A DNA stretch of 31,052 nucleotides from a virus. Position 1 is the stretch's first letter; each line of letters begins with the position of its first letter. Location: the IMG/VR virus record IMGVR_UViG_3300020454_000045, positions 1 to 31,052 of that record; one strand, 5' to 3'. This document shows, one piece after another, positions 8,177-16,173 of this stretch. The position numbers and the translations under genes are program-made. The notes beneath the pieces were generated by a model. The model was not told the DNA's origin and did not search any database. It was given only the letters and a program-made list of their open reading frames with translations.

Positions 8177-8747
8177 CATTCCCTTTTACACTTCTAATGG
8201 TGAATTTGAATACCATAGAGATTTAAAAGAAAAATTAAAAAATCGTAGAGATGAATTTACTACAGATCTGTGTAGATTCTATGGTACTGGATATTCAACT
8301 ATCCATACCAATTCTAATATACATATAGAAAATACTGAGTTTAAAGATTTTCTCTTATCAAAACAAGAGTTATTTGATCCAGACCTTGAGGTCACACATT
8401 GTTGGGTAAACATCAATCCAAAAGGTGCTTACCAAATGCGTCATAATCACGCAGAGTGTGATGTAGCAGGAACATATTATTTACACGTACCTGTAGGAGA
8501 TACAGGTGATTTGTATATGTATCATCCCGCCCCTGCTGTAGAAACAATGGGTAGAATAAAACCATACTGGCCAGCAACCCACTGCCAGATACCACGTGAA
8601 GGTGATTTATATTTCTGGCCAGGTTATCAAGACCACGAAGTACGTACTAACCACGAGAACCAAGAACGATGGAGTATCAGTTTTATGATGTCAATCCCTT
8701 CCGAGATCCGACATACAAGATTTCCAAGTCTACCCCGCCCCCTATAA
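8169..8747 (+). CDS. Putative 2OG-Fe(II) oxygenase (1 of 6)
   Basis: 192 residues from the ATG at 8169, which overlaps the end of gp46; the frame is open further upstream but only inside gp46. Iron ligands appear as RHNH (H92, H94) and a distal H156 in YQDHEV, with R167 (ERWSISF) to bind the 2-oxoglutarate carboxylate. The pattern GDLYFWPGYQDHEV matches the putative 2OG-Fe(II) oxygenase family common in cyanophages. Substrate unknown. The stop overlaps the next oxygenase gene (TAATG). Confidence 0.85.
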   Translation: MFDIPFYTSNGEFEYHRDLKEKLKNRRDEFTTDLCRFYGTGYSTIHTNSNIHIENTEFKDFLLSKQELFDPDLEVTHCWVNINPKGAYQMRHNHAECDVAGTYYLHVPVGDTGDLYMYHPAPAVETMGRIKPYWPATHCQIPREGDLYFWPGYQDHEVRTNHENQERWSISFMMSIPSEIRHTRFPSLPRPL

Positions 8748-9292
8748 TGGAAGAAGTAAATCTTTTCCCTACTACTATCAACGTGTTTCATCACAACGAT
8801 AATGCTATCGATAGTGAAGTTGAGGGTATACCTGATGACCCTGATATATTATCTCACATCTCTCGTAATGCAAGGGCAGATATAAAAACAGGTTCACATA
8901 ATGGTATGAAAAATCTAAAGATGTTTGAGAAGTATGAACTTCCACATCTAGAAGATTTCTTTAATGAATGTTTATGGGAACTAGATGCTAGACTTAGTAT
9001 AGAGCAATCTTGGATCAATAAAGGTCCTAAGGACAGTCATCAAATCGCACACACACATTCTGGATTTAAAGTTTCTGGTGTATACTGGCATAATATAACA
9101 CCACAACAAGGAGGTATCGTTTTTATGAATCCAATACCATTCTCTAAAATGGGTCATTGGGGAACTGAAGAAGGAAGACACTTCCCTTGTAAATCTAGAA
9201 CTCTTATCTTATTTCCATCTTGGTTAGAACATAAAACTGTCAAAAATGGTATAGATAGAGATAGAATATCCATAGCATTTAACGCACGATGA
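8747..9292 (+). CDS. Putative 2OG-Fe(II) oxygenase (2 of 6)
   Basis: 181 residues from the ATG overlapping the previous TAA. An earlier ATG at 8669 lies within the upstream gene and is unlikely. Same family as its neighbour: AHTH (H102, H104), distal H162 in LFPSWLEHKTVKN, and R173 in DRISIAFN. The two adjacent genes probably arose by duplication followed by strong divergence. Substrate unknown. Confidence 0.86.
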   Translation: MEEVNLFPTTINVFHHNDNAIDSEVEGIPDDPDILSHISRNARADIKTGSHNGMKNLKMFEKYELPHLEDFFNECLWELDARLSIEQSWINKGPKDSHQIAHTHSGFKVSGVYWHNITPQQGGIVFMNPIPFSKMGHWGTEEGRHFPCKSRTLILFPSWLEHKTVKNGIDRDRISIAFNAR

Positions 9293-9501
9293 ATTGTTGG
9301 CACTGTAACACTGAATTAATTTGGGGATCTGATTTTGATGCCGAAGACTATGGATGTGAAGAGGAATACTCTATCGTAACTAATCTTACTTGCCCTAAAT
9401 GTCAATCATTTGTACAAGTTTATTATCCTAGAGAGGATCAGAGAGATGAAAGTACCGAACTGGCAACACCACTCCAAAAAGGAGAAGAAGCGACATCTTA
9501 A
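9289..9501 (+). CDS. Small zinc-ribbon protein
   Basis: 70 residues with two CxxC knuckles, CWHC at 3-6 and CPKC at about 35-38, separated by an acidic loop. This is the pattern of a single zinc ribbon. The C-terminal third is polar and probably disordered. The start overlaps the upstream oxygenase stop by ATGA. Nucleic-acid or protein binding is plausible but not shown. Confidence 0.8.
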   Translation: MNCWHCNTELIWGSDFDAEDYGCEEEYSIVTNLTCPKCQSFVQVYYPREDQRDESTELATPLQKGEEATS

Positions 9502-9601
9502 ACCACAAGCACTACGTCAAGCACGTGCCAGACGTAGACAGTTGATAAAGTGTCTATTGAACCGTCCTAGTGGCGGTTCTTCTATTATAATGTGTATATA
9601 A
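9446..9601 (+). CDS. Possible small very basic protein
   Basis: 51 residues, very rich in K, R and H in the middle (SKKEKKRHLKPQALRQARARRR). It overlaps the zinc-ribbon gene by 56 bases in another frame. Its 3' third runs through a hairpin and a TATAAT-like element, which is unusual for a coding sequence. The basic body looks protein-like; the tail may be fortuitous. Confidence 0.38.
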   Translation: MKVPNWQHHSKKEKKRHLKPQALRQARARRRQLIKCLLNRPSGGSSIIMCI

Positions 9602-9616
9602 GCGACACACAGAATT
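9541..9616 (+). promoter_or_regulatory. Hairpin plus leader module upstream of the CobT-like gene
   Basis: TTGATAAAGTGTC is followed by a hairpin (GAACCG / CGGTTC, 9559-9579, with inner CC/GG pairs), then TATAATGTGTATATAAG and a GACACACA leader ending at the ATG. The order and much of the sequence recur at 11957-12033 before cobS. The hairpin could end upstream transcripts and the TATAAT-like part could start new ones. There is no good -35 at 17 bases from TATAAT, so the promoter type is unclear. Confidence 0.5.
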
Positions 9617-11953
9617 ATGACAATCAACACAGGAGTCAAAGGTACACTTGCTAAACTACTTGCAACAGAAGATCTAGTTGTAGAGCACAGAAAATGTGAG
9701 ACAGCACAGTTCGATGTAGAAAGACGTGTGTTGACATTACCTGTATGGGACAACGCATCAGAAGATGTATATGATATGCTTGTTTCTCACGAGGTAGGTC
9801 ACGCACTATTCACTCCTAACGAAGATTGGACATCAAAGATCAAGGTTCCTCATTCATTCATCAATGTTATTGAAGATGCTCGTATCGAGAAGTTAATGAA
9901 GAGAAAGTATGCAGGATTACCAAAGACATTCTTCAAAGGATATCAAGAGTTAGATGGAGAAGATTTCTTTCAAGTAAATGACAAAGGTGATCTACGTGAC
10001 ATTCAATTAATTGATCGTATCAATCTTCAGTTCAAAGTTGGTAACTTCACTTACATTCCTTTCCAAGATTCAGAGTATGAGTTTGTTAAAAGAGCAGAAG
10101 AAGTAGAAACATTTGAAGAAGTTATGCAACTCTCTAAAGACATCTTTGATTTTATGAAGCAACAGTGGGAAGAAGAGCAAGCAGAAAAAGCAGAAGAAGA
10201 AGAAGCAGAAAGAATGTTAGAAATGGGTGGTGGTGAAGGTGGACAACAACCAGACTACCTTGAAGAAGGTGAAGATCTATCAGAAGGTAAAGGAAACAAA
10301 GCAGAAGATGCAGAGCAAACACCTGATCAGGAAATCATCAATCCAAATCAACCTTGGGATTCATTAGATACTGAAGCGGGTCAAGCACCTCCAACTCCTG
10401 CAACTGCTCAAGAACCTGCAAAGGCAGATGTAAATACAGAAGCATCAGCACCAACTCCAGAACAGTTCAAACCAGAAGCAGAAACTGACAATACTTTCAT
10501 TCAGAAAGTAAAAGATTATGTCAAGCACGGTGGTTATGAAATTGAGTATGTAGAAATTCCTAGAGTCAATGATCTTAAAGATGTCATCATCAGTGAGAAG
10601 GAGATTCAAGAAGAACTAGATACTTGGTTTACAGATTTCCAACTTACAAGACAGTGCAATTCTTCTTGGTCAAGTGATCAGAATGTTGAGAACGATCAAC
10701 TATCAGAAGCACTATACACTCTTGGTCTTGCAGATAAAGAGTATGAGAAATTCAGAAAGCAATCTCAACCAGAAGTTAACTATCTTGTAAAAGAGTTTGA
10801 GATGAGAAAGTCAGCACAAGCATATGCTAGAGCAGGGGTATCTCGTACAGGAGTTCTTAACACAAAGATTCTTCATCAGTACAAGTACAACGAAGATCTA
10901 TTCAAGAAAGTAACAACTCTACCTGACGGTAAGAACCACGGTATGATCTTTGTATTAGATTGGTCAGGTTCTATGAATCACAATCTTTTAGATACAGTAA
11001 AGCAAGTTTGTTCACTCGCTTGGTTCTGTCGTAAGGTTCAGATTCCATTCAAGGTATATGCTTTCTCTAACTACAGAATGTCTTGGGGAAGAAAGCAAAT
11101 GATTATGCCTGAGAAGATGGGTAATGTAGATTTGAACGAAGGATTCTGTCTTATGGAATTACTAACATCTAATGGTAACAATAAGACATTTGAGCACAAC
11201 ATCAAAAACTTCTTCAGAGTTGGTATGTCAGCAGGAGACTACAGACTAGAAGATTCAAATGACTTACAGGAAAATTACAATAGATTCTCTTACTACCACG
11301 GTAGAAGACTTCCAAATCCTCCTAAGTTTGGTCTTGGTTCTACTCCACTTATGGAAACAGTAACAGTATTACATTCAGTAATCCCTGCATTCAGAAAAGA
11401 AACAGGTGCAGAAAAAATATCTGTAAGTATCTTAAGTGATGGTGAAACTGCTCCTTGCTCATACTACTGCCCCAGAAATTTTATGGGTGATGTCGAAAGA
11501 TACTACAGCAACAGTTTCAATTCTAGATGTCAATTACGTAACCGTAAAACTGGTAGAGTATATCCTCACAGTTATGACATCGAAACAAGTTACAACTCTT
11601 TCCTATCACACCTAAAAGAGTCCTTCCCATATGTCAACCTACTAGGATTCAGAATACTATCTAAAGGTGAGGGTGGTTCTTACTTCAGACAGCAATCTGT
11701 TAGAGGTTACTTCAAAGGTTCTTGGGAGGAAGCATCAGCATCCTACAAAAAGAATAGATTCTTTGAAATGGACAACTCTGGTTTTGATAAGTTATTCATC
11801 TTACCATCAACCAATACAACTGACGATCATTCGATGGAAGAACTTGATGAGGGTGCAACCAAGGCACAGATCAGATCTGCATTCAAAAAGATGTTTAAAG
11901 GTAAAGCATCCAATAAAAGATTGCTCACATCATTCTCTAAGACAGTTGCATAA
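9617..11953 (+). CDS. CobT-like vWA protein with an N-terminal HExxH motif
   Basis: 778 residues. The N-terminal domain has HEVGH at 58-62 and a downstream IEDARIE with E86, the layout of a gluzincin metalloprotease. An acidic low-complexity linker follows (about 180-300, runs of E, then P, A and T). The C-terminal half is a von Willebrand A domain with the MIDAS motif DWSGS at 448-452 and a later GSTPLME. CobT, the vWA partner of CobS in cobaltochelatase, has this vWA plus acidic linker design, and a CobS-like gene follows directly. I infer a MoxR/vWA pair. Whether it is a chelatase subunit or a general remodelling machine cannot be decided here, and no CobN is present in the window. Confidence 0.85.
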   Translation: MTINTGVKGTLAKLLATEDLVVEHRKCETAQFDVERRVLTLPVWDNASEDVYDMLVSHEVGHALFTPNEDWTSKIKVPHSFINVIEDARIEKLMKRKYAGLPKTFFKGYQELDGEDFFQVNDKGDLRDIQLIDRINLQFKVGNFTYIPFQDSEYEFVKRAEEVETFEEVMQLSKDIFDFMKQQWEEEQAEKAEEEEAERMLEMGGGEGGQQPDYLEEGEDLSEGKGNKAEDAEQTPDQEIINPNQPWDSLDTEAGQAPPTPATAQEPAKADVNTEASAPTPEQFKPEAETDNTFIQKVKDYVKHGGYEIEYVEIPRVNDLKDVIISEKEIQEELDTWFTDFQLTRQCNSSWSSDQNVENDQLSEALYTLGLADKEYEKFRKQSQPEVNYLVKEFEMRKSAQAYARAGVSRTGVLNTKILHQYKYNEDLFKKVTTLPDGKNHGMIFVLDWSGSMNHNLLDTVKQVCSLAWFCRKVQIPFKVYAFSNYRMSWGRKQMIMPEKMGNVDLNEGFCLMELLTSNGNNKTFEHNIKNFFRVGMSAGDYRLEDSNDLQENYNRFSYYHGRRLPNPPKFGLGSTPLMETVTVLHSVIPAFRKETGAEKISVSILSDGETAPCSYYCPRNFMGDVERYYSNSFNSRCQLRNRKTGRVYPHSYDIETSYNSFLSHLKESFPYVNLLGFRILSKGEGGSYFRQQSVRGYFKGSWEEASASYKKNRFFEMDNSGFDKLFILPSTNTTDDHSMEELDEGATKAQIRSAFKKMFKGKASNKRLLTSFSKTVA

Positions 11954-11956
11954 CCA

Positions 11957-12033
11957 CTTGACAAAGTGTCCACTAACCCCCTATAAGGGGGTTTTCCTAT
12001 GTCATAATGTATACATAGACAACAGGACACACA
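11957..12033 (+). promoter_or_regulatory. Terminator plus leader module upstream of cobS
   Basis: TTGACAAAGTGTCCACT is followed by the terminator at 11975, then CATAATGTATACATAG and a GACACACA leader ending at the cobS ATG. It parallels the module at 9541-9616. TTGACA (11958-11963) with an 18-base spacer reaches TATAAG inside the hairpin loop, an alternative promoter reading. The module probably separates two transcription units. Confidence 0.5.
11975..11995 (+). terminator. Terminator after the CobT-like gene
   Basis: AACCCCC / GGGGGTT, a 7-bp stem, closes a 5-base loop (TATAA) and is followed by TT then CC. The stem is strong but the T-run is short. It lies 22 bases after the stop. Confidence 0.75.
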
Positions 12034-13122
12034 ATGCCATTCAAAACAGAAATCCCAGTGACAACACAAGACCTTGTTACTTATCTAAAAGATAACTTCG
12101 GAGACGAAGTTGCTGTACCTCAATTAATGAATGCAGCAGATGAATTCAAATGCTCTCTCGCTACAGTTAAGAAGCGTTTGAAGACTTACAAAAAAGGTAT
12201 AGGTAAGTGGAACCTTACAGTACAAGAAGTACGTAAACAACTTGAGAAGACTTATGTTCAAGAACAGAAAGTATCTCTAGTACCACTCAAGGATGAGAAC
12301 TTTGTACCATTCGGTAACTTCAATGCAGTAAAGAAGATACTTAAGTCAGGTGCATTCTACCCAACATTCATTACAGGATTGTCAGGTAACGGTAAAACAT
12401 TCGGTGTAGAACAAGCGTGTGCTCAACTAAATAAAGAGTTAATACGTGTAAACATTACCATTGAAACAGACGAAGATGATCTTATTGGTGGGTTTCGTCT
12501 TGTTAACGGTGACACTGTTTGGCATAATGGACCCGTTATCGAAGCTTTGGAAAGGGGAACTGTCCTCCTTCTAGATGAAGTCGATCTAGCATCTAACAAG
12601 ATACTATGCTTACAAAGTATTCTTGAAGGTAAGGGAGTCTTCCTTAAGAAGATAGGTAGATACGTCCATCCTGCAAAAGGTTTCAACGTAATTGCTACAG
12701 CAAACACAAAGGGTAAAGGTTCTGACGATGGTAGATTCATCGGTACCAATGTTCTTAACGAAGCATTCCTTGAGAGATTTGCTATTACTCTAGAGCAAGA
12801 CTATCCATCACCTCAGACAGAGACAAAGATTCTTAACAAGATTTCTTCCAACAAACAGTTCTGTGAAAGACTTGCAAGTTGGGCAGACATTATCCGTAAG
12901 ACATTCAAGGATGGTGGAGTTGATGAAGTGATCTCTACACGTCGTCTTGTACACGTTGTGAGAGCATTTGATATCTTTGGTTCTAAAGAAACTGCTATCC
13001 AGTACAGCATCAACAGATTCGATGATGAGACAAAGCAAGCATTCCTTGAGTTGTATGACAAGATCGATGCTGATTTCGATGTTGCACCACCAACACCACT
13101 ATCAGATAATCCACAAGGTTGA
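12034..13122 (+). CDS. cobS: CobS-like AAA+ ATPase (MoxR family)
   Basis: 362 residues. AAA+ ATPase with Walker A GLSGNGKT at 115-122, Walker B VLLLDEVD at 177-184, sensor 1 ATANT at 221-225 and an arginine finger at R248 (ERFA). The ITIETDEDDLIGGF segment is typical of the CobS/MoxR clade. CobS is the ATPase of the aerobic cobaltochelatase CobNST, which puts cobalt into the corrin ring, and is a well known auxiliary gene of T4-like cyanophages. The N-terminal 80 residues look like a separate helical domain. The CobT-like vWA partner is immediately upstream. Confidence 0.88.
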   Translation: MPFKTEIPVTTQDLVTYLKDNFGDEVAVPQLMNAADEFKCSLATVKKRLKTYKKGIGKWNLTVQEVRKQLEKTYVQEQKVSLVPLKDENFVPFGNFNAVKKILKSGAFYPTFITGLSGNGKTFGVEQACAQLNKELIRVNITIETDEDDLIGGFRLVNGDTVWHNGPVIEALERGTVLLLDEVDLASNKILCLQSILEGKGVFLKKIGRYVHPAKGFNVIATANTKGKGSDDGRFIGTNVLNEAFLERFAITLEQDYPSPQTETKILNKISSNKQFCERLASWADIIRKTFKDGGVDEVISTRRLVHVVRAFDIFGSKETAIQYSINRFDDETKQAFLELYDKIDADFDVAPPTPLSDNPQG

Positions 13123-13147
13123 CTTCTGATTTAAAAAGAGTTATTAT

Positions 13148-13172
13148 AAGGGGGTTCAAAACCCCCTTTTTT
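13148..13172 (+). terminator. Strong terminator after cobS
   Basis: AAGGGGGTT / AACCCCCTT, a 9-bp perfect stem, closes a 3-base loop (CAA) and ends in a T-run of six. It lies 25 bases after the cobS stop and directly before the GTG at 13173, which argues for the later start of the next gene. Confidence 0.92.
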
Positions 13173-13487
13173 GTGGCATTCAAATATGATGAGGATAAAC
13201 TCCTCAGTGAAGTTGCAGACTACATATCGCAAACTTACCAACAGCATTATTCAAAAGGTAATGTTCAAACACTTGACCTGATAGATTCTGTTGGAGATGC
13301 AGAAGCATTTTGTAGATCGAACATTCTTAAATATGCTTCTCGATATGATCGTAAGGGTTCAGCGAGAAAAGATATTGTAAAAATTGTTCACTATGCTATA
13401 CTGTTATTGCATTTCAATGACAAGAAAGCAACCTCTAATCTAAACATCTCTGGTTCTACAGCATTTACTGTAGATTACGACAAATAA
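13173..13487 (+). CDS. DUF3310-like phage protein
   Basis: 104 residues from the GTG at 13173. The frame is open back to a TTG at 13119, but that start would place the strong terminator inside the gene. The core matches the DUF3310 pattern found in many phages: QHYSKGNVQTLDLI, then FCRSNILKYASRYDRKGS and a helix with KIVHYAILLL. The biochemical function of the family is not established. No clear ribosome binding site precedes either start. It lies just before gp45. Confidence 0.8.
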   Translation: MAFKYDEDKLLSEVADYISQTYQQHYSKGNVQTLDLIDSVGDAEAFCRSNILKYASRYDRKGSARKDIVKIVHYAILLLHFNDKKATSNLNISGSTAFTVDYDK

Positions 13488-13490
13488 ATT

Positions 13491-14174
13491 ATGACAACTG
13501 AGACTATTGTTAAACTTTCCAAGAGAACGCAGAACGTCCTCAAAAACTTCGCAACCATCAACAAGTCTATTATTATTGAGAGTGGTAGCAAAGTTAGGAC
13601 ACTCAGCATCAACAAAAACATCTATGCTTCTGCTAAAGTCACTGAGAAATTCCCAAGAGAAATCCCGATTTATGATCTGGGTGTATTCCTCTCTGGTCTA
13701 TCATTGTTTGAGAATCCAGTATTCGACTTCACGCATACTCAAAAATTAATTACTCGTGATGAAGTAACAAACGCAACTACAACATTTTTCTATGATGAGG
13801 CATCGATTATCAATCCTACCTTACCTACGAAAGATATTGCAATGCCAGAAGTTGATGTTAGTTTCAATCTTAGAGCAGAAACTTTAAACAATATCTTACG
13901 TGCAGCAGCAGTATATAAAGTTGAAGACTTATGTGTTTACAATAAAGGTGAGAAGGTTCATCTTATGGTATGTGACAAGAAGAATGAAACATCAAATACT
14001 TACAGTGTACCAGTTGGTAAGAATGAATTTGATACTGAGTTCTGTTTTTGTTTCAAGGTAGAAAACATAAGAATATTACCTGGTGATTACAACGTTGAAA
14101 TATCTTCTAATAAGATAAGTCGTTTTAAATCTGAAGGTAATGGAGTAGAATACTTTATTGCATTAGAACCATAA
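13491..14174 (+). CDS. gp45: gp45 sliding clamp
   Basis: 227 residues (T4 gp45 228). Trimeric ring that tethers gp43 to DNA and, bound to gp55 polymerase, activates late transcription. The match is by length, the N-terminal KLSKRTQNVLKNFATINKSIII, the middle EIPIYDLGVFLSGLSLF, the C-terminal SRFKSEGNGVEYFIALEP, and its place ahead of the clamp loader. The stop overlaps the next gene (TAATG). Confidence 0.94.
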   Translation: MTTETIVKLSKRTQNVLKNFATINKSIIIESGSKVRTLSINKNIYASAKVTEKFPREIPIYDLGVFLSGLSLFENPVFDFTHTQKLITRDEVTNATTTFFYDEASIINPTLPTKDIAMPEVDVSFNLRAETLNNILRAAAVYKVEDLCVYNKGEKVHLMVCDKKNETSNTYSVPVGKNEFDTEFCFCFKVENIRILPGDYNVEISSNKISRFKSEGNGVEYFIALEP

Positions 14175-14728
14175 TGTTTAGAAGATCTCTTTTTGATGTT
14201 CCAATATTCATAGTCCCAGTAGGAGATTGGCAGAACCAAAAGAGTGCCTTCTTAGATAGAATGGATTGGAGTGATAAGGATTGTCAGTTAGAACATTGTT
14301 GGACAGACTATCATAAGTTTTTCAAAGCAGGAAAGATGCCTGATTACTTTGATCACTTGATGGCAATCCTTGATTTACCGATGCAAATATTTCAAAGAGA
14401 GAATCCTGGTGCCTATGTAAATTCTGCTTGGTGTCAAAGATATTCTAAAAATAGTCAGTACCATCCTGCACATACACACGGTGCTATCGGATGGTCTTCT
14501 GTTTTCTATGCACAACTAGGATATGGACATAAACCAACTGCATTCATTTCACCTATAACTGACCCTTGGTCAGGACATATTGATGAAGCATTCCCAAATG
14601 TTAAAGAAGGTGATATGATATTCTTTCCATCATATTTAATTCATCAATCATTACCACACAATAGTAACGAAGATAAAATTATTTTTAGTATGAACTTTGT
14701 GAAATCTGAAGAAACAATCTATGTCTGA
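14174..14728 (+). CDS. Putative 2OG-Fe(II) oxygenase (3 of 6)
   Basis: 184 residues. Iron ligands are in HPAHTHG (H97, H100 and H102 are candidates) and the distal H157 in FFPSYLIHQSLPHN. The usual arginine near the end is replaced by lysine (EDKIIFSMNF, K168), unlike the other members of its type in this window, so 2-oxoglutarate binding may differ. It is inserted between gp45 and gp44, overlapping gp45 by 1 base and gp44 by 8. Substrate unknown. Confidence 0.84.
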   Translation: MFRRSLFDVPIFIVPVGDWQNQKSAFLDRMDWSDKDCQLEHCWTDYHKFFKAGKMPDYFDHLMAILDLPMQIFQRENPGAYVNSAWCQRYSKNSQYHPAHTHGAIGWSSVFYAQLGYGHKPTAFISPITDPWSGHIDEAFPNVKEGDMIFFPSYLIHQSLPHNSNEDKIIFSMNFVKSEETIYV

Positions 14729-15665
14729 ATCATTTCTCTGGTCTGAACAATACCGTCCTCACAAAATAGATGATTGTATTTTACCTGACCATCTAAAAAA
14801 TATGCTACAAGGATTTGTAGCAAAAGGTGAGATACCTAATTTATTATTATCAGGAACAGCAGGAGTCGGTAAGACTACTGTAGCAAAAGCATTATGTGAA
14901 GAAATAGGAGCAGATTACTATGTTATTAATGGGTCTGATGAGGGTAGATTCTTGGACACTGTACGCAATCAGGCAAAGTCCTTTGCTTCTACTGTTTCTC
15001 TTACATCTGAATCAAAGCATAAAGTTATTATTATTGATGAAGCGGATAATACGACACACGATGTACAACTCCTACTCCGTGCAGCGATTGAGGAATTCCA
15101 GAACAACTGTAGATTTATCTTCACGTGTAACTACAAGAACAAGATACTAGAACCTCTACATTCTAGATGTAGTTGTATTGAATTTAATATTACAGGAAAA
15201 GAAAAACAAACTCTTGCAGCAGAATTTTTTACTCGTGTACGTGAGATATGTAAAGAACAAAAAGTTGAAGCAGAACCACGTGTACTAGCAGCACTTATCA
15301 ATAAACATTTTCCAGACTTTAGAAGATCACTTAATGAGTTACAAAGATATGCTTCACTAGGTAAGATTGATACAGGTGTCTTAGCAGTTGTATCGGATAC
15401 AAAGATAGAAGATTTGATGTCATCATTAAAAGATAGACAATTTACTGCTATGAAAAAATGGGTAGTTCAAAACTTAGATAACGATCCTAAACAAATAATG
15501 CGTAAAATATATGATTCCCTGTATACATATTTAGAACCCGCATCAATCCCTGCTGCTGTCTTGATAATAGGTGAGTATCAGTACAAGTCTGCCTTTGTCG
15601 CTGATCAAGAAATTAATCTAGTAGCATTTCTCACAGAGGTTATGTCGGAGTGTAAATTCAAATAA
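14721..15665 (+). CDS. gp44: gp44 clamp-loader large subunit
   Basis: 314 residues (T4 gp44 319). AAA+ ATPase, four copies of which combine with one gp62 to open gp45 and load it on DNA. Visible: N-terminal EQYRP, Walker A SGTAGVGKT at 44-52, Walker B IIIDEAD at 103-109, and the SRC motif with the arginine finger at 148-150. The C-terminal collar domain follows. Unlike in T4, gp62 is not adjacent; seven genes separate them. Confidence 0.96.
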   Translation: MSESFLWSEQYRPHKIDDCILPDHLKNMLQGFVAKGEIPNLLLSGTAGVGKTTVAKALCEEIGADYYVINGSDEGRFLDTVRNQAKSFASTVSLTSESKHKVIIIDEADNTTHDVQLLLRAAIEEFQNNCRFIFTCNYKNKILEPLHSRCSCIEFNITGKEKQTLAAEFFTRVREICKEQKVEAEPRVLAALINKHFPDFRRSLNELQRYASLGKIDTGVLAVVSDTKIEDLMSSLKDRQFTAMKKWVVQNLDNDPKQIMRKIYDSLYTYLEPASIPAAVLIIGEYQYKSAFVADQEINLVAFLTEVMSECKFK

Positions 15666-15681
15666 CCAAATATTACCTAAT

Positions 15682-16173
15682 ATGGAATATGAAAATCTAA
15701 AAAAACGATGTATATCTTGTAAACAAATACTACCAATAAACAAATTCAGAACAGAGAGGGCACGTGTCAGGGATGGTACAACCAACACCTGTAAACAGTG
15801 TCATAATAAAAACACACTAATAGCAAGAAACTTGAGAATGCAACTCATAGAAAAAGTAGAACGAGGACAAGCAGAGTATCCCAAAGGTTGTCATTGTTGT
15901 GGAAAGATGGTAGACTTTAAACATCTATGTGCAGATCATCGCCACGATACAGGTGAACTACGAGGGTGGTTGTGCCACCATTGCAATAGAGGTATCGGAC
16001 ACCTAGGTGATAACCTAGAAGGTGTTCAGAATGCTATTCACTATCTTGAAGGTAATGTAGCAGTACACTACTGGAAAGATCTGAACTATTCTACTGAGGA
16101 CTTGCTCAAAGAAGGTGAGATTGAACCTTTAGTTGAGAAGAAGACTCACTCATTGGAGGATTTTCTTTATTAA
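15682..16173 (+). CDS. Endonuclease VII-like (HNH/treble-clef) nuclease
   Basis: 163 residues. An N-terminal zinc knuckle (C10-x2-C13 and C37-x2-C40) precedes an endonuclease VII domain: CHCC at 70-73, ADHRHDTGELRG with D85, H86 and H88, then CHHCNRGIGHLGDN with C98 and C101. T4 endonuclease VII (gp49) resolves Holliday junctions; related domains also serve in homing endonucleases. Its position, dropped between gp44 and gp62, fits either role. It starts 16 bases after gp44 and overlaps the next gene (TAATG). Confidence 0.88.
   Translation: MEYENLKKRCISCKQILPINKFRTERARVRDGTTNTCKQCHNKNTLIARNLRMQLIEKVERGQAEYPKGCHCCGKMVDFKHLCADHRHDTGELRGWLCHHCNRGIGHLGDNLEGVQNAIHYLEGNVAVHYWKDLNYSTEDLLKEGEIEPLVEKKTHSLEDFLY

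Noticed and set aside
10165-10480. Possible tandem DNA repeat in the CobT-like gene
   Set aside because: The repeats are GAAGAA-type codons of the acidic linker; no exact unit repeats over any length.
11667-12095. Open frame of 142 residues over the end of the CobT-like gene and the start of cobS
   Set aside because: It overlaps two well supported genes and runs through the terminator and leader. The sequence is shadow-like.
12423-13061. Several - strand open frames opposite cobS
   Set aside because: They are antisense to a well conserved AAA+ gene, with no start signals and no recognisable protein features.
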